Source: Zygnema circumcarinatum
Lineage: Eukaryota; Streptophyta; Zygnematophyceae; Zygnematales; Zygnemataceae
Direction: 5' to 3'
Length of the DNA: 22,092 nucleotides
Assembly: GCA_037447605.1 (NCBI GenBank)
Contig: CM074811.1
Span: forward strand, 3,306,483-3,328,574
Shown here piece after piece: positions 10,005 to 22,092 of this stretch; positions within the stretch are counted from its first letter, which is position 1; each line of letters begins with the position of its first letter. Below the pieces are notes generated by a model that saw nothing but the letters and a program-made list of their open reading frames with translations, searched no databases and was not told where the DNA came from. The position numbers and the translations under genes were made by a program.

Positions 10005-10070
10005 GACGCACCATGCGTGCATGAATGCATGCCCCCATGCATGCCTCCACGCATGCATGCCTCATGCAGA
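10005..10070. repeat. GCATGC-type palindrome cluster
   Basis: GCATG/CATGC occurs repeatedly, including GAATGCATGCCCCCATGCAT and CACGCATGCATGCCTCATGC. Alternating purine-pyrimidine ATGC palindromes could extrude or be copy-slippage products; non-coding. Confidence 0.6.
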
Positions 10071-10542
10071 AGAACAGAGAGACAGACATCCTCTGGTCTT
10101 GGCTTGGGGGGGTACGAAGTGCCCCTTTGTACTCACCTTATTCGGGCAATGTTTGCCTTTCCAGCCTTTAGACAACAATGAGGCGAGAGAGGCACCCACA
10201 GAACTCAAAGGAGGTTCTCGCTCCCTTCAGACCCTCTTATTGCTCTCGCTGTCAATTGGTGGTGCGCCTACCCAAACCCTTCCCACCCTAAAGCTGCCAA
10301 AAGGAAACCCTGAACCCATTTCTGCCTACAAGGAAGGCGCCCCTTTAAACAATGCCATCCTTTTCCTAGCACCCATTGTCCCGAGGCGTGACGTCTGTCA
10401 CGAGTAGCGGCTCTTTGAGCACTCCCCATGTTATCCGTGGTTCCCCGTAAAGCCCCCTCTAACCCTAACCTTTATTCGTTCTTTTTCCAGCCATAAATTG
10501 CTAATTTACATAACATTTTTTCCAAAAAAAAATTTGTCGGTT

Positions 10543-15020
<4,478 letters not shown>

Positions 15021-15044
15021 TTGGGGCCACCACAGGCAGCAGGT

Positions 15045-15095
15045 GATGTCTCTCTCTCTCTCTTTCCTTCTCTCTCTCTCTCTCTCTCTCTGTAA
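15045..15095 (-). promoter_or_regulatory. GA-rich 5' leader of the beta-lactamase-like gene
   Basis: About 45 bases of GAGAGA on the sense strand end 25 bp before the ATG at 15020, like the leaders of three other genes here. If a plus-strand transcript exists in this place, the same tract would instead be the CT-rich start of its intron, after a GTGATG donor at 15043. Confidence 0.4.
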
Positions 15096-16072
15096 AATAG
15101 AAACCCTGAAAATTTCTGATTCGAGGGAGGAGTTTCTCTTTTTTCACCCGCTCCCTCTCTCTTCTACTCTCTCCGTCCCTTTCTTGCAGGAGGGCGTGCC
15201 AACCTTTGGCATTTCAACAAGTACCAGAAGGCAAAACCAGTACATTTTCGCCTGTAATTCAATTATGAAAACGAAGCGTGCAAAATACTTATTTTGAAAC
15301 AAGTTCGGAAGCGCAAGGTCACGAGGTTGACACGTCCTCGTGTTGGTTAGAAGCGCCAAAGGGAGGCAAACCCTAACTACATGGAAGCGGCAAAGCTGAA
15401 CGGAACTGAGCGGCGACACATGTAACATCCAAAAAGCGCGGAATGACCGTTGCGCAATTGACCGTTGGAAGACGCTTTTGAGTGCCACGTGGCACTAAAG
15501 TGCAGCACCCCAATTGGCTGTCACAGGCTGTTGGTGAGCGTGTCCAATGGGAAAGCGCCATGTAAGCACAATTGACACGTGGTGAATTCCTAGTGGATGA
15601 TTATTTATTGGCAAATGCAAAAGCGCCAGCCAAAAGTTATGTTGGGATGTGCAACCGAGGCATTGGGATTTGTCGGTCATTGGAAACGGCTGACGTGGCG
15701 CTCACCGCACGCCTCTGATTGGTCAGAAAATTCAGCAACCACTAAGCGCGCGTCACGTGGCAAGCGTGGAGGGGAACTGCACGTTGCGCGGGACGAGTCG
15801 CACGTTTGGGGCTTGAAACGTAATATTTCTGTATTATCTTTCTGATTTTTTTGGAATCTTCTATTGCTGCCCGGGTTTTGCTTTCTCCGAAATTTTCATT
15901 AACATATATCAGATTTTATATACGGTACATATAGCAGTAAATTTTAACAGGTTCGACGATTTCCATGAAACTGGTGCATAGAATCCGTTTCTGTTTTTCG
16001 AAAGCAGCTTTTCCCCTAACGGCTACTCTCGCGGGCGAGCAGGCGGCGGCCTCTCGGCTGATTTTATCTTAG

Positions 16073-16105
16073 CCGTCCGATCTGCCATGTACTAAAATCG
16101 GACGG
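16073..16105. repeat. Inverted repeat CCGTCCGAT ... ATCGGACGG
   Basis: Perfect 9-bp arms at 16073-16081 and 16097-16105 with a 15-base spacer. Related words (GGACCGTCC, ATTGGACGG) occur in the spacer at 9630-9695, suggesting a dispersed short element. Confidence 0.65.
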
Positions 16106-16294
16106 TCCATATTGATCTGAGGAGATGTACGGACAGGCCGGTACAAATTTGAACCGCTCCAAGAATTCGAACGGCGCGGCTTTTTAATTTTTCGCCGTCA
16201 GAAAAATTCGATTTTTCGCCAGATTCAGGTCCCTCAAAAAATGAAATTTTGAAGGCGCAATTTCGGAATTTCAAATTTCGAGTTTCGTGTACTT

Positions 16295-16405
16295 TTGCGA
16301 ACGTCTGCGAAAGTTTGCGACCGTGCGACACCGCCGCGCGCGGAGAGGGATCGCAGGGCGGCTCTGTGCGATGAATTGCGACGTATTGCGACACGTTGCG
16401 ACGCT
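16295..16405. repeat. TTGCGAC/TGCGA repeated motif
   Basis: TGCGA occurs about eight times, including ATTGCGACGTATTGCGAC followed by ACGTTGCGACG at a spacing of 11-12 bp (16372-16402). Its CpG richness and its place 0.8 kb upstream of the next ATG suggest proximal promoter sequence. Confidence 0.55.
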
Positions 16406-16430
16406 CTGGGCGTCGCAGGGACGCCTTGAA

Positions 16431-17175
16431 AGGGGAGGGAGGGAGGTGAAGGGAGGGAGCCATCCAACGGGAAGGAAGGAGACATTGGCAGCCATAGCTG
16501 GGACAACAGAGTTCTGCTTGCAAGCACACAAGGAGGAAAGGCGGAAGAACCGGGCATATTGACTGTTTAGGTGGACGAGGAAGAGAAGGGCATATTGATT
16601 GACTGTGTATCTTTCGTTTCAATTTTTATCAGTAAAGTGAGTAAGCTGCTTATTTGGAGGGCTGGTGCTGCGAAGGTCTTGTGGTGGTGAATGGAGCTCA
16701 GGAGTGATTTGTTGCACGATATTTTACACAGGTTTTAATGCTGAATGGCTCGTTTTTTGCCATTTTATGGTCTTTGGATGGTAGAGAGGACTGTAGGTTA
16801 ATGGTAGGCGATATGGAGTAGAAGCTTAATGGTAATGCTTGCTCAATAAGGCGACTAGTGTCTTTTCCTCTATTAGAGAGGCCTGTCAGAAATCATTTGA
16901 TGAGAAACGGCTTCCTTTGAACCTCCAGTTAAAGTTCCTACGGGAGGTTTTCTGTCTGCAATGGCTAGTTTCAAGGGCTAGCTAGAACTCCTACATAGCT
17001 GGCAACTGCCCTCCTTAATATGTGTTGTTTGATTATCTGCAATGCAATGTATGAATACTGACCACCGTGGACATCGCACTTTGCCGCCTGCAGAGGCTTT
17101 TGGATCTCTACGCACTCACCTACACTGAAAAGCTACTTACGGAGTAGTACTGGTCAGCTTAACTACTGAGCGAGG
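16431..17175 (+). promoter_or_regulatory. Probable 5' leader of the POLYCHOME-like gene
   Basis: A purine-rich patch (16430-16545) is followed by about 600 bases without a convincing open frame. GTAAAGTGAGTAAG at 16633 offers donor-like sites and several AGs precede the ATG at 17176, so a 5' UTR intron is possible. The transcription start cannot be placed. Confidence 0.3.
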
Positions 17176-18361
17176 ATGTCGGCCCCTATGGATTGGGAGA
17201 CGCTTCTCCATACAGCAGAACAAGCAGGAGAAGATATGAAGTTAGCTGCGCACTTGCAACAGATGGAATCTCAGCGTATCTTGCAGAGTCGCTCCGCTGC
17301 GGGCAGGTAGGATGACATGCATAATGCTGCCTACTTAGCTTTTGTCATGTCTCTGAGCGAAAATGATTAGCTGCGGAGGACGACAGCTGGCAAGTCAGTC
17401 TGCGTAGTGCCCAGCTTTGTCTTCCCTCTTTTTGTTCCCCTTGGTTGCGGAAAATCCTGCACGTTAAAAGAAATATGGGGAAGATGAAGCAGTGACAAAT
17501 GGCTGGCTGAAACTGTTACTCTTTGCCGTCCTCTTCCATTAGTCGCTTTACTTTTGTCTCTTTACCTCTTCCATAGCTTCTCAGCCGTCTCGCTAGTGTT
17601 TCTTATTTCGGCAACGTCGATAATTCTGAATTAGCGTGCACTGGATCAAATGAGGCGGTTGTATTTTTTTCATGCTGAACGGGTTGCCCTCTGCTTTGCA
17701 GGTGGCCTCGTAACGACTTTGAGGTTGAGAACGTTGACCCGAATCTGCAACATATTTTGCTCGCCAGTGCAGCAGGAACTTCGAACAGGTGGAGCGTGGA
17801 GCAGCCTGCTGTCAGAACAAAGACCAGGAGCCCACTTCCTGAAGATTATCCGCGGGCTCCTCTGCAGGACATCACACTCATACTGAGAGAAATGGGCTAC
17901 CTCAATGATGATGTACGTCTACCAAGTTTTTCACTGTCTAGTTTTCTGTCACTAACTACTCAATGGTCCTTAGCCAATAAGCTGTAAGCAGTAAGCTGTC
18001 TGCTTTTCACTTTTAAATTTATTGCAGAAAGTGGTCACTTTTTTCACGCCCTTTTGCCGCTTGCACCAGATTATGAGCCGGTATTGCTTTCTTTCCGAAG
18101 AAGCTTTCAGTAACTTTGAAGTTTTGTTGCAACATCGTGAATAACATGATGACTTTCTTGACTGTGCAGAATGTATTGAAGGCCGCTCCCACTCTAAAGA
18201 AGAGCACAAGCAGTACACAGGAGAATGCCATTTCAGCATCTTACATCGAGAAGCGCTTTGCAGCCAGTCCAGCAGCTAAGCGAGGAAAGCGCAGCCCCTG
18301 CAAAACTATGGCTACGGGAAGGTCCAGTGCTGGAGGAAGGTCCTTGCGGCTCTTCAGGTGA
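17176..18361 (+). CDS. Small basic protein, 177 aa, possibly POLYCHOME/UVI4-like APC/C inhibitor
   Basis: Three exons: 17176-17306, 17702-17912 and 18170-18361 (stop TGA). Donors are GTAGGA and GTACGT; acceptors are CTCTGCTTTGCAG and TTGACTGTGCAG; phases 2 and 0 fit. The protein starts MSAPMDWETLLHTAEQAGED, has a probably helical N-terminus (to about 40), then SPLPEDYPRAPLQDITLILR (87-106), and a Lys/Arg/Ser-rich tail ending GGRSLRLFR. Plant POLYCHOME/UVI4/GIG1 proteins, which restrain the anaphase-promoting complex and so control endoreduplication, carry a YPR-x-PL-x-DIT type motif and a short C-terminal hydrophobic-Arg tail that docks on the complex. The match rests on one motif, the tail and size, from memory. 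Other small mitotic proteins have PL-x-DIT words, so the function is tentative; the gene model is firmer. A 53-nt candidate exon at 18029-18081 breaks phase and was left out. Confidence 0.65.
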
Positions 18362-19650
18362 AACGCCACGTGATATTGGCTGTATTGATATTGACATTGA
18401 CTGACTATTAGGCCCAAGTCTGTGAAAAATGTCTGTCGGGTCTTCAATGTTTTGTCAACCAAAGGTTGATTTAGGTAGCTGCAAGGGGTCAAGGTAATGC
18501 TGACCAGCTGCCTCATTGAGTTTTGAGTCTGTCTGATCTGACTCAGTCTGACCAACTTTTGGCCATTCGAAGCGTAGAGTTTAGTTTGTCTGCTAATTTT
18601 AGGTCTTATTCTGATCAATGTCTCCAACACAGCCAAATGATTTACTTTCGATTGTTAGTGACTAGGTATATCGCTTACGGAGATGAACATGACAGTTTGT
18701 ACCATCAGAAAGGTAGGACTAACTGTAGCTGGACCATGATGACGATGACTATGACTAGAGCAGATCCGAGTACCGTCCATTGTATTGAGGAGAGAATGAA
18801 GGTCAGAATGGTCTTACCGACGGCGATGTGTACAAGGTGTTTTTGGTCTTTCCGCCAACTTTATTTTAGGGTTAGATTAGACACTCCCTGTCAGTTGAGG
18901 CAGATTGCTCATTTTGTAAGTACCATAGGTGTGACTCGTAGATACGAAGTTGACGAACTGACTGATCACAGTGCTTCTGCAAGCCACCAGTGTTCAACTT
19001 GTCAATAAAAAGAAACTGACGAAACGTGCTGACAGATGGCTTTGCAGTGGAGGATGCTTCCATAAGGTCCTGGTGATGCTGTTGCGTGTAATGATGTCGT
19101 TGTGGTGATGTCTTGTTTTCATACAAATATAAAGATAAGCGAGCAAGGAAAACGAAAAGCTATGTCTAGGAAGCACTGATTAACTGGTTTTAATCTGGAT
19201 GCAAAACATTGACTGATACTGTAATGTTTTAACAACGTACTGCTCAACATTACGAGGGGCAGTACAGTTTGTCCGTTGTCACACTTTCTTTGTTTTTGAG
19301 AGTTCCAAGCTTTGGGAGGGACCACACAAACCAGGACCAGTTTGCGAACTGGAAGCGTATCGAGGCTCAAATCTACACCCGATTGTTCCGCGCCTCTGCT
19401 TAGCCTGCTCGGGGCCTTAGGCGCGCATAATCCAGTTGGCAGACGAGCGACAATAGACGCCCTTACTAGTGGTAGTCCATTACATAGCCTTGACTAGCCT
19501 TAGAACCTTTGGTTTTTTTCTTGCGAAGTCATGATGGTGAGTCGGTGAAGCAAAAAGAGCGAAAAGGAACTTGTATAGCAATAACTGACACTTTCTCAAG
19601 TGTATATTTCATTTCACCAATCGCATTCGTTTGCTGCTTTGAAACGGAGT
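18362..19650 (+). other. 3' flank of the POLYCHOME-like gene; no further gene seen
   Basis: The first part should include the 3' untranslated region; CAATAAAAAG near 19001 is a possible polyadenylation signal, though far downstream. A 161-codon open frame (18523-19008) has no family resemblance and contains a MTMTMT stretch read from ATGACGATGACT. An alternative splice from the AG at 18357 to TTTTAG near 18600 would be in phase with it, but the resulting tail does not look coding. Confidence 0.4.
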
Positions 19651-19651
19651 C

Positions 19652-19789
19652 CTCGACCTCGACCTTGACCTCGACCTCGACCTTGACCTCGACCTTGACC
19701 TCGACCTCGACCTTGACCTCGACCTTGACCTCGACCTCGACCTTGACCTCGACCTTGACCTCGACCTCGACCTTGACCTCGACCTCAAC
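19652..19789. repeat. Minisatellite of CTCGAC/CTTGAC hexamers with a 30-bp higher-order period
   Basis: Twenty-three hexamers. Writing C for CTCGAC and T for CTTGAC, the order is CCT, CCTCT, CCTCT, CCTCT, CCT, C, then a CTCAAC variant. The CCTCT block of 30 bp repeats three times without error. The array ends just before CTCTCGCAGGGG, which looks like a splice acceptor, but no exon could be attached. The frames here (TSTLTS or VEVKVE) come from the repeat. Confidence 0.95.
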
Positions 19790-20737
19790 CTCTCGCAGGG
19801 GAAGACAGTGGGACCCCATTGAACCAGATAATGATAAAGTACTCTAAAAGTATAGCAGAGTTATGCTTTAACTCTAACTCCAACTCTAGTTTAACTCTTA
19901 ATCTAAATGACAAAAGGAAGTCTAATAGAGTTTTCTATGAGCATGGGATTGGCATTGATCTCACGATGGCTATGCCACCGTATATACAGCGACAAGCAAC
20001 AGGATGGGAAACCACGGGGAACTGCTCACTGACCTAAGGACGAAGTGAGGGAATACTTCCTCTCACCCTCGACAATTAGAACGGCAACCTGTTCCGCCAA
20101 TCACGGGTTGCCACGTGTGCACAGTTGCTGACGTTGCAAGCTCTGATTGGCAGTCTAGGGAGAGGGTGCTTAAGGGAGTCTTGCCCCTTGTGTCGGTGGT
20201 CAACAGCGGTCAAGAGGGACCTGGCCTGCCACGTGGAATGAGATGGCATCCACGTGGCAGACGCTGTGGCTGACGCGTACACGTTCTTGAACTTCATGCC
20301 GTTGACAGATACGGGCAGTCGAAAATAAGTTTTTGAAGAACCCGTGGGCGGGGGCAAAGCGAAAATAAGCTCAAAAACTATTTTGAGCTGCTCGAAATGT
20401 TGGCTGGGCCTAGAAAAGAAAGTAGACGAACCGGTTTCCTTCCTACGGTACTTTAGCCCTAATTGCTCAAAAACTTGAAAATTGATTTCGGGCAGGGTCA
20501 AGCCTTCCAGCTGAGCTGCCCAGAAACAAGAAATAGTAAAATATTGCATAAATATACCTCAAACTTTCCCCAAAAAAAAGGTGACAAAAAAATATATTTT
20601 CGTGCGCTGGACGCTGAGCGGCGCTGAGCTGCGCGTGACGTGGCGTGACGTGACATTGCAGTACTTGAAAATGTCACACGACGTCACCTGCCCTGGCGTC
20701 AACGTAGGGGGCGGCCAGTGGTAGGGAAGGAAACGGA
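19790..20737 (+). promoter_or_regulatory. Upstream region of the glutamate dehydrogenase gene with G-box and CCAAT motifs
   Basis: Motifs in order: CCAAT (20097), CCACGTGTG (20111), CTGACG (20128), CTCTGATTGGCAG (20141), CCACGTGG (20229-20236), CCACGTGG (20250-20257), TGACGCG (20271) and a TGACGTGGCGTGACGTGACA block (20637-20656). The combination, including CTCTGATTGG, closely resembles the region at 15480-15765. I infer a promoter bound by bZIP/bHLH and NF-Y factors. The part at 20280-20580 shows nothing else recognisable. Confidence 0.45.
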
Positions 20738-20930
20738 CGGGGGAGAGGGAGGGAAAGGGCGAGGGAGAGGAGGGAGAGGAGAGAGAGGGAGGGAGAGGGA
20801 GGGAGAGGGAGGGAGAGGGAGGGAGAGGGAAAGGGGGAGGGAGGGGGAGGGAGAGGGAGGGGGGGAGAGGAGGGAGAGGGAGAGGGAGAGGGAGAGGGAG
20901 AGGGAGAGGGAGAGGAAGAGGGAGAGGGAA
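20738..20930 (+). repeat. GGGAGA-rich 5' leader of the glutamate dehydrogenase gene
   Basis: Almost 190 bases of GGGAGAGGGAGG units resolve into a regular (GGGAGA)n run from about 20875 to 20929, ending four bases before the ATG at 20934. The frame stays open upstream of the ATG, but it only encodes RERERE-type repeat. Probable 5' untranslated sequence, matching the leaders of three minus-strand genes in the window. Confidence 0.7.
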
Positions 20931-20933
20931 GCC

Positions 20934-21743
20934 ATGGCTGCCGTTCTGCTGCGGAGCTCGGCCACGCGCCGCAGCTCGCCTACTCTCCCCATCGCTCTGC
21001 AGCGTCTGCAGCGCCGCCTGACGGCCAATCAGGCGCAAGGAAATGGTGCTGAATTACGCTATTTTTATTTTTTGCCCCGTTCCTTTTTTATTGACTGCTA
21101 TATATATATATATATTTTTTTTTATCATTTTTGGTCATACGAGCAGCTCGAAGCCGCCGTGCGCTTGATTTTAAACTTTGGAAACTTGAATTAATCTCGT
21201 CTCAACTGCAGGATGGATCTCTCTCCCTCTCTTGATCTCTCTCTCTCTTGCTCTCTCTTTCCCTTTCCTTCTCTCTCTCTCTCCCTCCCTCTCTCCCCTC
21301 TCTGACTTCTTTCCCTATTTCCTGAGGCACACTCCCGCTTTTCCTCCGTCCTCCCTCGCTCTCACTGTTTTTTTCTTCGCCTTGTCCCTCTCTCCCTCTT
21401 TTTCTGCCTCTCTCTTTCGCGCATTTCTTGCCCAAGTAGGTTCGTAATGCAAATAGCTCGTCCTCCTGCTATTCTGACAACTGGCAAGTTCAAGTTTAAA
21501 ATCGCAACAAGGTTGAATCCCTCTCTCGCTCTAGCTCACTTTGTGTCCTCTCCCACTCTCTCCTCTCTCTTTATCTCTCGCTCTTTCTCCCTCTCTCGCT
21601 TCTCCCCTCTCTCCCTCTCTCCCTCTCTCCCTCTCTCCCTCTCGCTCACAGGCGACCCCACCTTTTTGGACTCTGTGGACCTTTACTTCGATCGGGCGGC
21701 TTCGATTTCAAGCGTCCCGCCTGACATTCTTTCCCAAATCAAG
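20934..21743 (+). CDS. Glutamate dehydrogenase, mitochondrial, algal long type (first two exons, runs off right edge)
   Basis: The enzyme interconverts glutamate and 2-oxoglutarate plus ammonium with NAD(P). Exons 20934-21045 and 21652-21743 join in phase 1 (AAT G plus GC GAC); the donor is GTGCTG and the acceptor is a long CT tract ending GCTCACAG. Residues 1-37 (MAAVLLRSSATRRSSPTLP, then QRLQRRLTANQAQ) have Ala/Leu/Arg/Ser and no acid, a typical mitochondrial presequence. Residues 38-68, GDPTFLDSVDLYFDRAA then PPDILSQIK, match the opening of algal and bacterial NAD-type enzymes (FLESV..YFDKAA....P.GLL.QIK, followed by CN.VY..FP). The next exon should begin with that block beyond the GTGAAA donor at 21744, but no acceptor was found before the window ends. 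The catalytic region is not in the window, so the call rests on about 30 residues. An acceptor-like CTGCAG at 21211 was not used because it leads only into CT repeat. Confidence 0.75.
21100..21122. repeat. (TA)n followed by T run in intron 1
   Basis: About eight TA units, then a run of T, early in intron 1 of the glutamate dehydrogenase gene. Confidence 0.85.
21217..21650. repeat. CT-rich low-complexity tract in intron 1 of glutamate dehydrogenase
   Basis: CTCTCTCTCT and CTCCCTCT blocks (21217-21310, 21340-21415, 21545-21645), CT-rich on the sense strand, leading into the acceptor at 21651. Short unique stretches in between (21420-21520) show no exon with both splice sites. Confidence 0.85.
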
Positions 21744-22092
21744 GTGAAACTTAAAAAAAAAAAAAAAACATTTGAATTAGTTAAAAGAATTGACAAAAAA
21801 GAGAAGGGTAACTGTATTTCTATTAATCTTGAAGCTCCTGGAAACCACTCTTGAAGACACGCTTCTATAAAAAGAACCTTCTGAACGGTTTAAGGGTCTT
21901 AAGAACAGCACATTCTCTTTTTATTTATTCATCTTTATTTGCATTATCTAATTTGAAAATGGAAGGATTAAAGTGAGCGAGAGAGAGACAGACAGAGTGA
22001 GTGAGTGAGAGAGAGAGAGATAGAGAGTGAGCAGGCACGAAGAGAGAAATGGACCATTAAATGAGAAAATTAACAAAAAGACCTAATTTCTA
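21744..22092 (+). other. Start of intron 2 of the glutamate dehydrogenase gene
   Basis: Sequence after the GTGAAA donor: a long A run at 21754-21769, AT-rich sequence and a GAGAGA/GTGAGTGAG tract (21976-22030). No exon was recognised before the window ends. Confidence 0.5.

Larger units (their letters stand above)
8461..10542. other. Spacer upstream of the unrecognised gene and downstream of the beta-lactamase-like gene
   Basis: No convincing exon was found on either strand. The stretch 8715-9250 is full of GTACGG/CCGTAC words, 9316-9336 is an A run, 9600-9710 has GGACCGTCC/ATTGGACGG words like those near 16073-16105, 9925-9970 is CAGTTT/CAGTCT hexamer repeat, and 10010-10070 is GCATGC-rich. 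The last few hundred bases should hold the 3' untranslated region of the gene ending at 10543. Confidence 0.55.
15096..16430. promoter_or_regulatory. Divergent intergenic/promoter region with G-box and CCAAT motifs
   Basis: This region separates the minus-strand gene starting at 15020 from the plus-strand gene starting at 17176. Between 15480 and 15765 lie AGTGCCACGTGGCACT (15481-15496, a perfect 16-bp palindrome), CCAATTGGC (15510), TCCAATGG (15543), GACACGTGG (15574), TGACGTGGC (15691), GATTGGTCAG (15718) and TCACGTGGC (15753). CACGTG is the G-box and CCAAT the NF-Y site, as in plant promoters. Two TTTTTCGCC words, resembling E2F sites, lie at about 16188-16222. Confidence 0.5.

Noticed and set aside
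16092-16622. 176-codon minus-strand frame upstream of the POLYCHOME-like gene
   Set aside because: Composition follows the TTGCGAC and purine repeats; no family match and no start or splice context that links it to the beta-lactamase-like gene.
18029-18081. Possible extra exon (KVVTFFTPFCRLHQIMS) in the POLYCHOME-like gene
   Set aside because: It has an acceptor and a GT, but its 53 nt break the phase with the next exon, which joins well without it.
18523-19008. 161-codon plus-strand frame downstream of the POLYCHOME-like stop
   Set aside because: Low-complexity MTMTMT segment, no motif; more likely 3' UTR or spacer.
19529-19847. TSTLTS / VEVKVE frames over 19650-19790
   Set aside because: Produced by the CTCGAC/CTTGAC minisatellite; open on both strands, no family resemblance.

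Overview
The window looks like nuclear DNA of a green-lineage eukaryote, most likely a streptophyte alga or early-diverging plant. Evidence: long gene-poor spacers, many short exons with GT..AG introns that keep reading phase, a mitochondrial E2 whose N-terminus reads like plant E2, the long algal type of glutamate dehydrogenase, and a small protein resembling plant POLYCHOME/UVI4. I saw no bacterial operon, rRNA, tRNA, CRISPR array or intact transposon. All gene models were built by hand from splice signals, phase continuity and family motifs; no alignment or RNA data were available.

Layout: (1) 105-1655, minus: N-terminal 128 residues of the pyruvate dehydrogenase E2 subunit, running off the left edge. 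(2) 1656-5664: spacer rich in repeats and palindromes. (3) 5665-8240, minus: a ten-exon gene for a protein of about 305 aa that I do not recognise. (4) 8379-10542: spacer with GTACGG-type motifs, ATGC palindromes and hexamer repeats. (5) 10543-15020, minus: an eight-exon gene for a 501-aa protein with a class A beta-lactamase / PBP-like fold (SxxK, SDN and KTG motifs all present), its introns packed with simple repeats. (6) 15021-17175: divergent promoter region with G-box and CCAAT motifs. (7) 17176-18361, plus: a three-exon gene for a 177-aa POLYCHOME-like protein. (8) 18362-20933: spacer with a 30-bp higher-order minisatellite and another G-box/CCAAT cluster. (9) 20934-21743, plus: first two coding exons of a mitochondrial glutamate dehydrogenase, running off the right edge.

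The genes do not form an obvious pathway. Two are mitochondrial carbon/nitrogen metabolism enzymes (E2 and glutamate dehydrogenase), one is a candidate cell-cycle regulator, one a serine-hydrolase-fold protein, one an orphan. The most interesting object is the intron-rich beta-lactamase-like gene: it keeps the three catalytic motifs, I find no omega-loop Glu motif, and it carries an N-terminal extension of about 225 residues. A second theme is architecture: in four genes the stretch just 5' of the start codon is GA-rich on the sense strand, and most introns are CT-rich on the sense strand.
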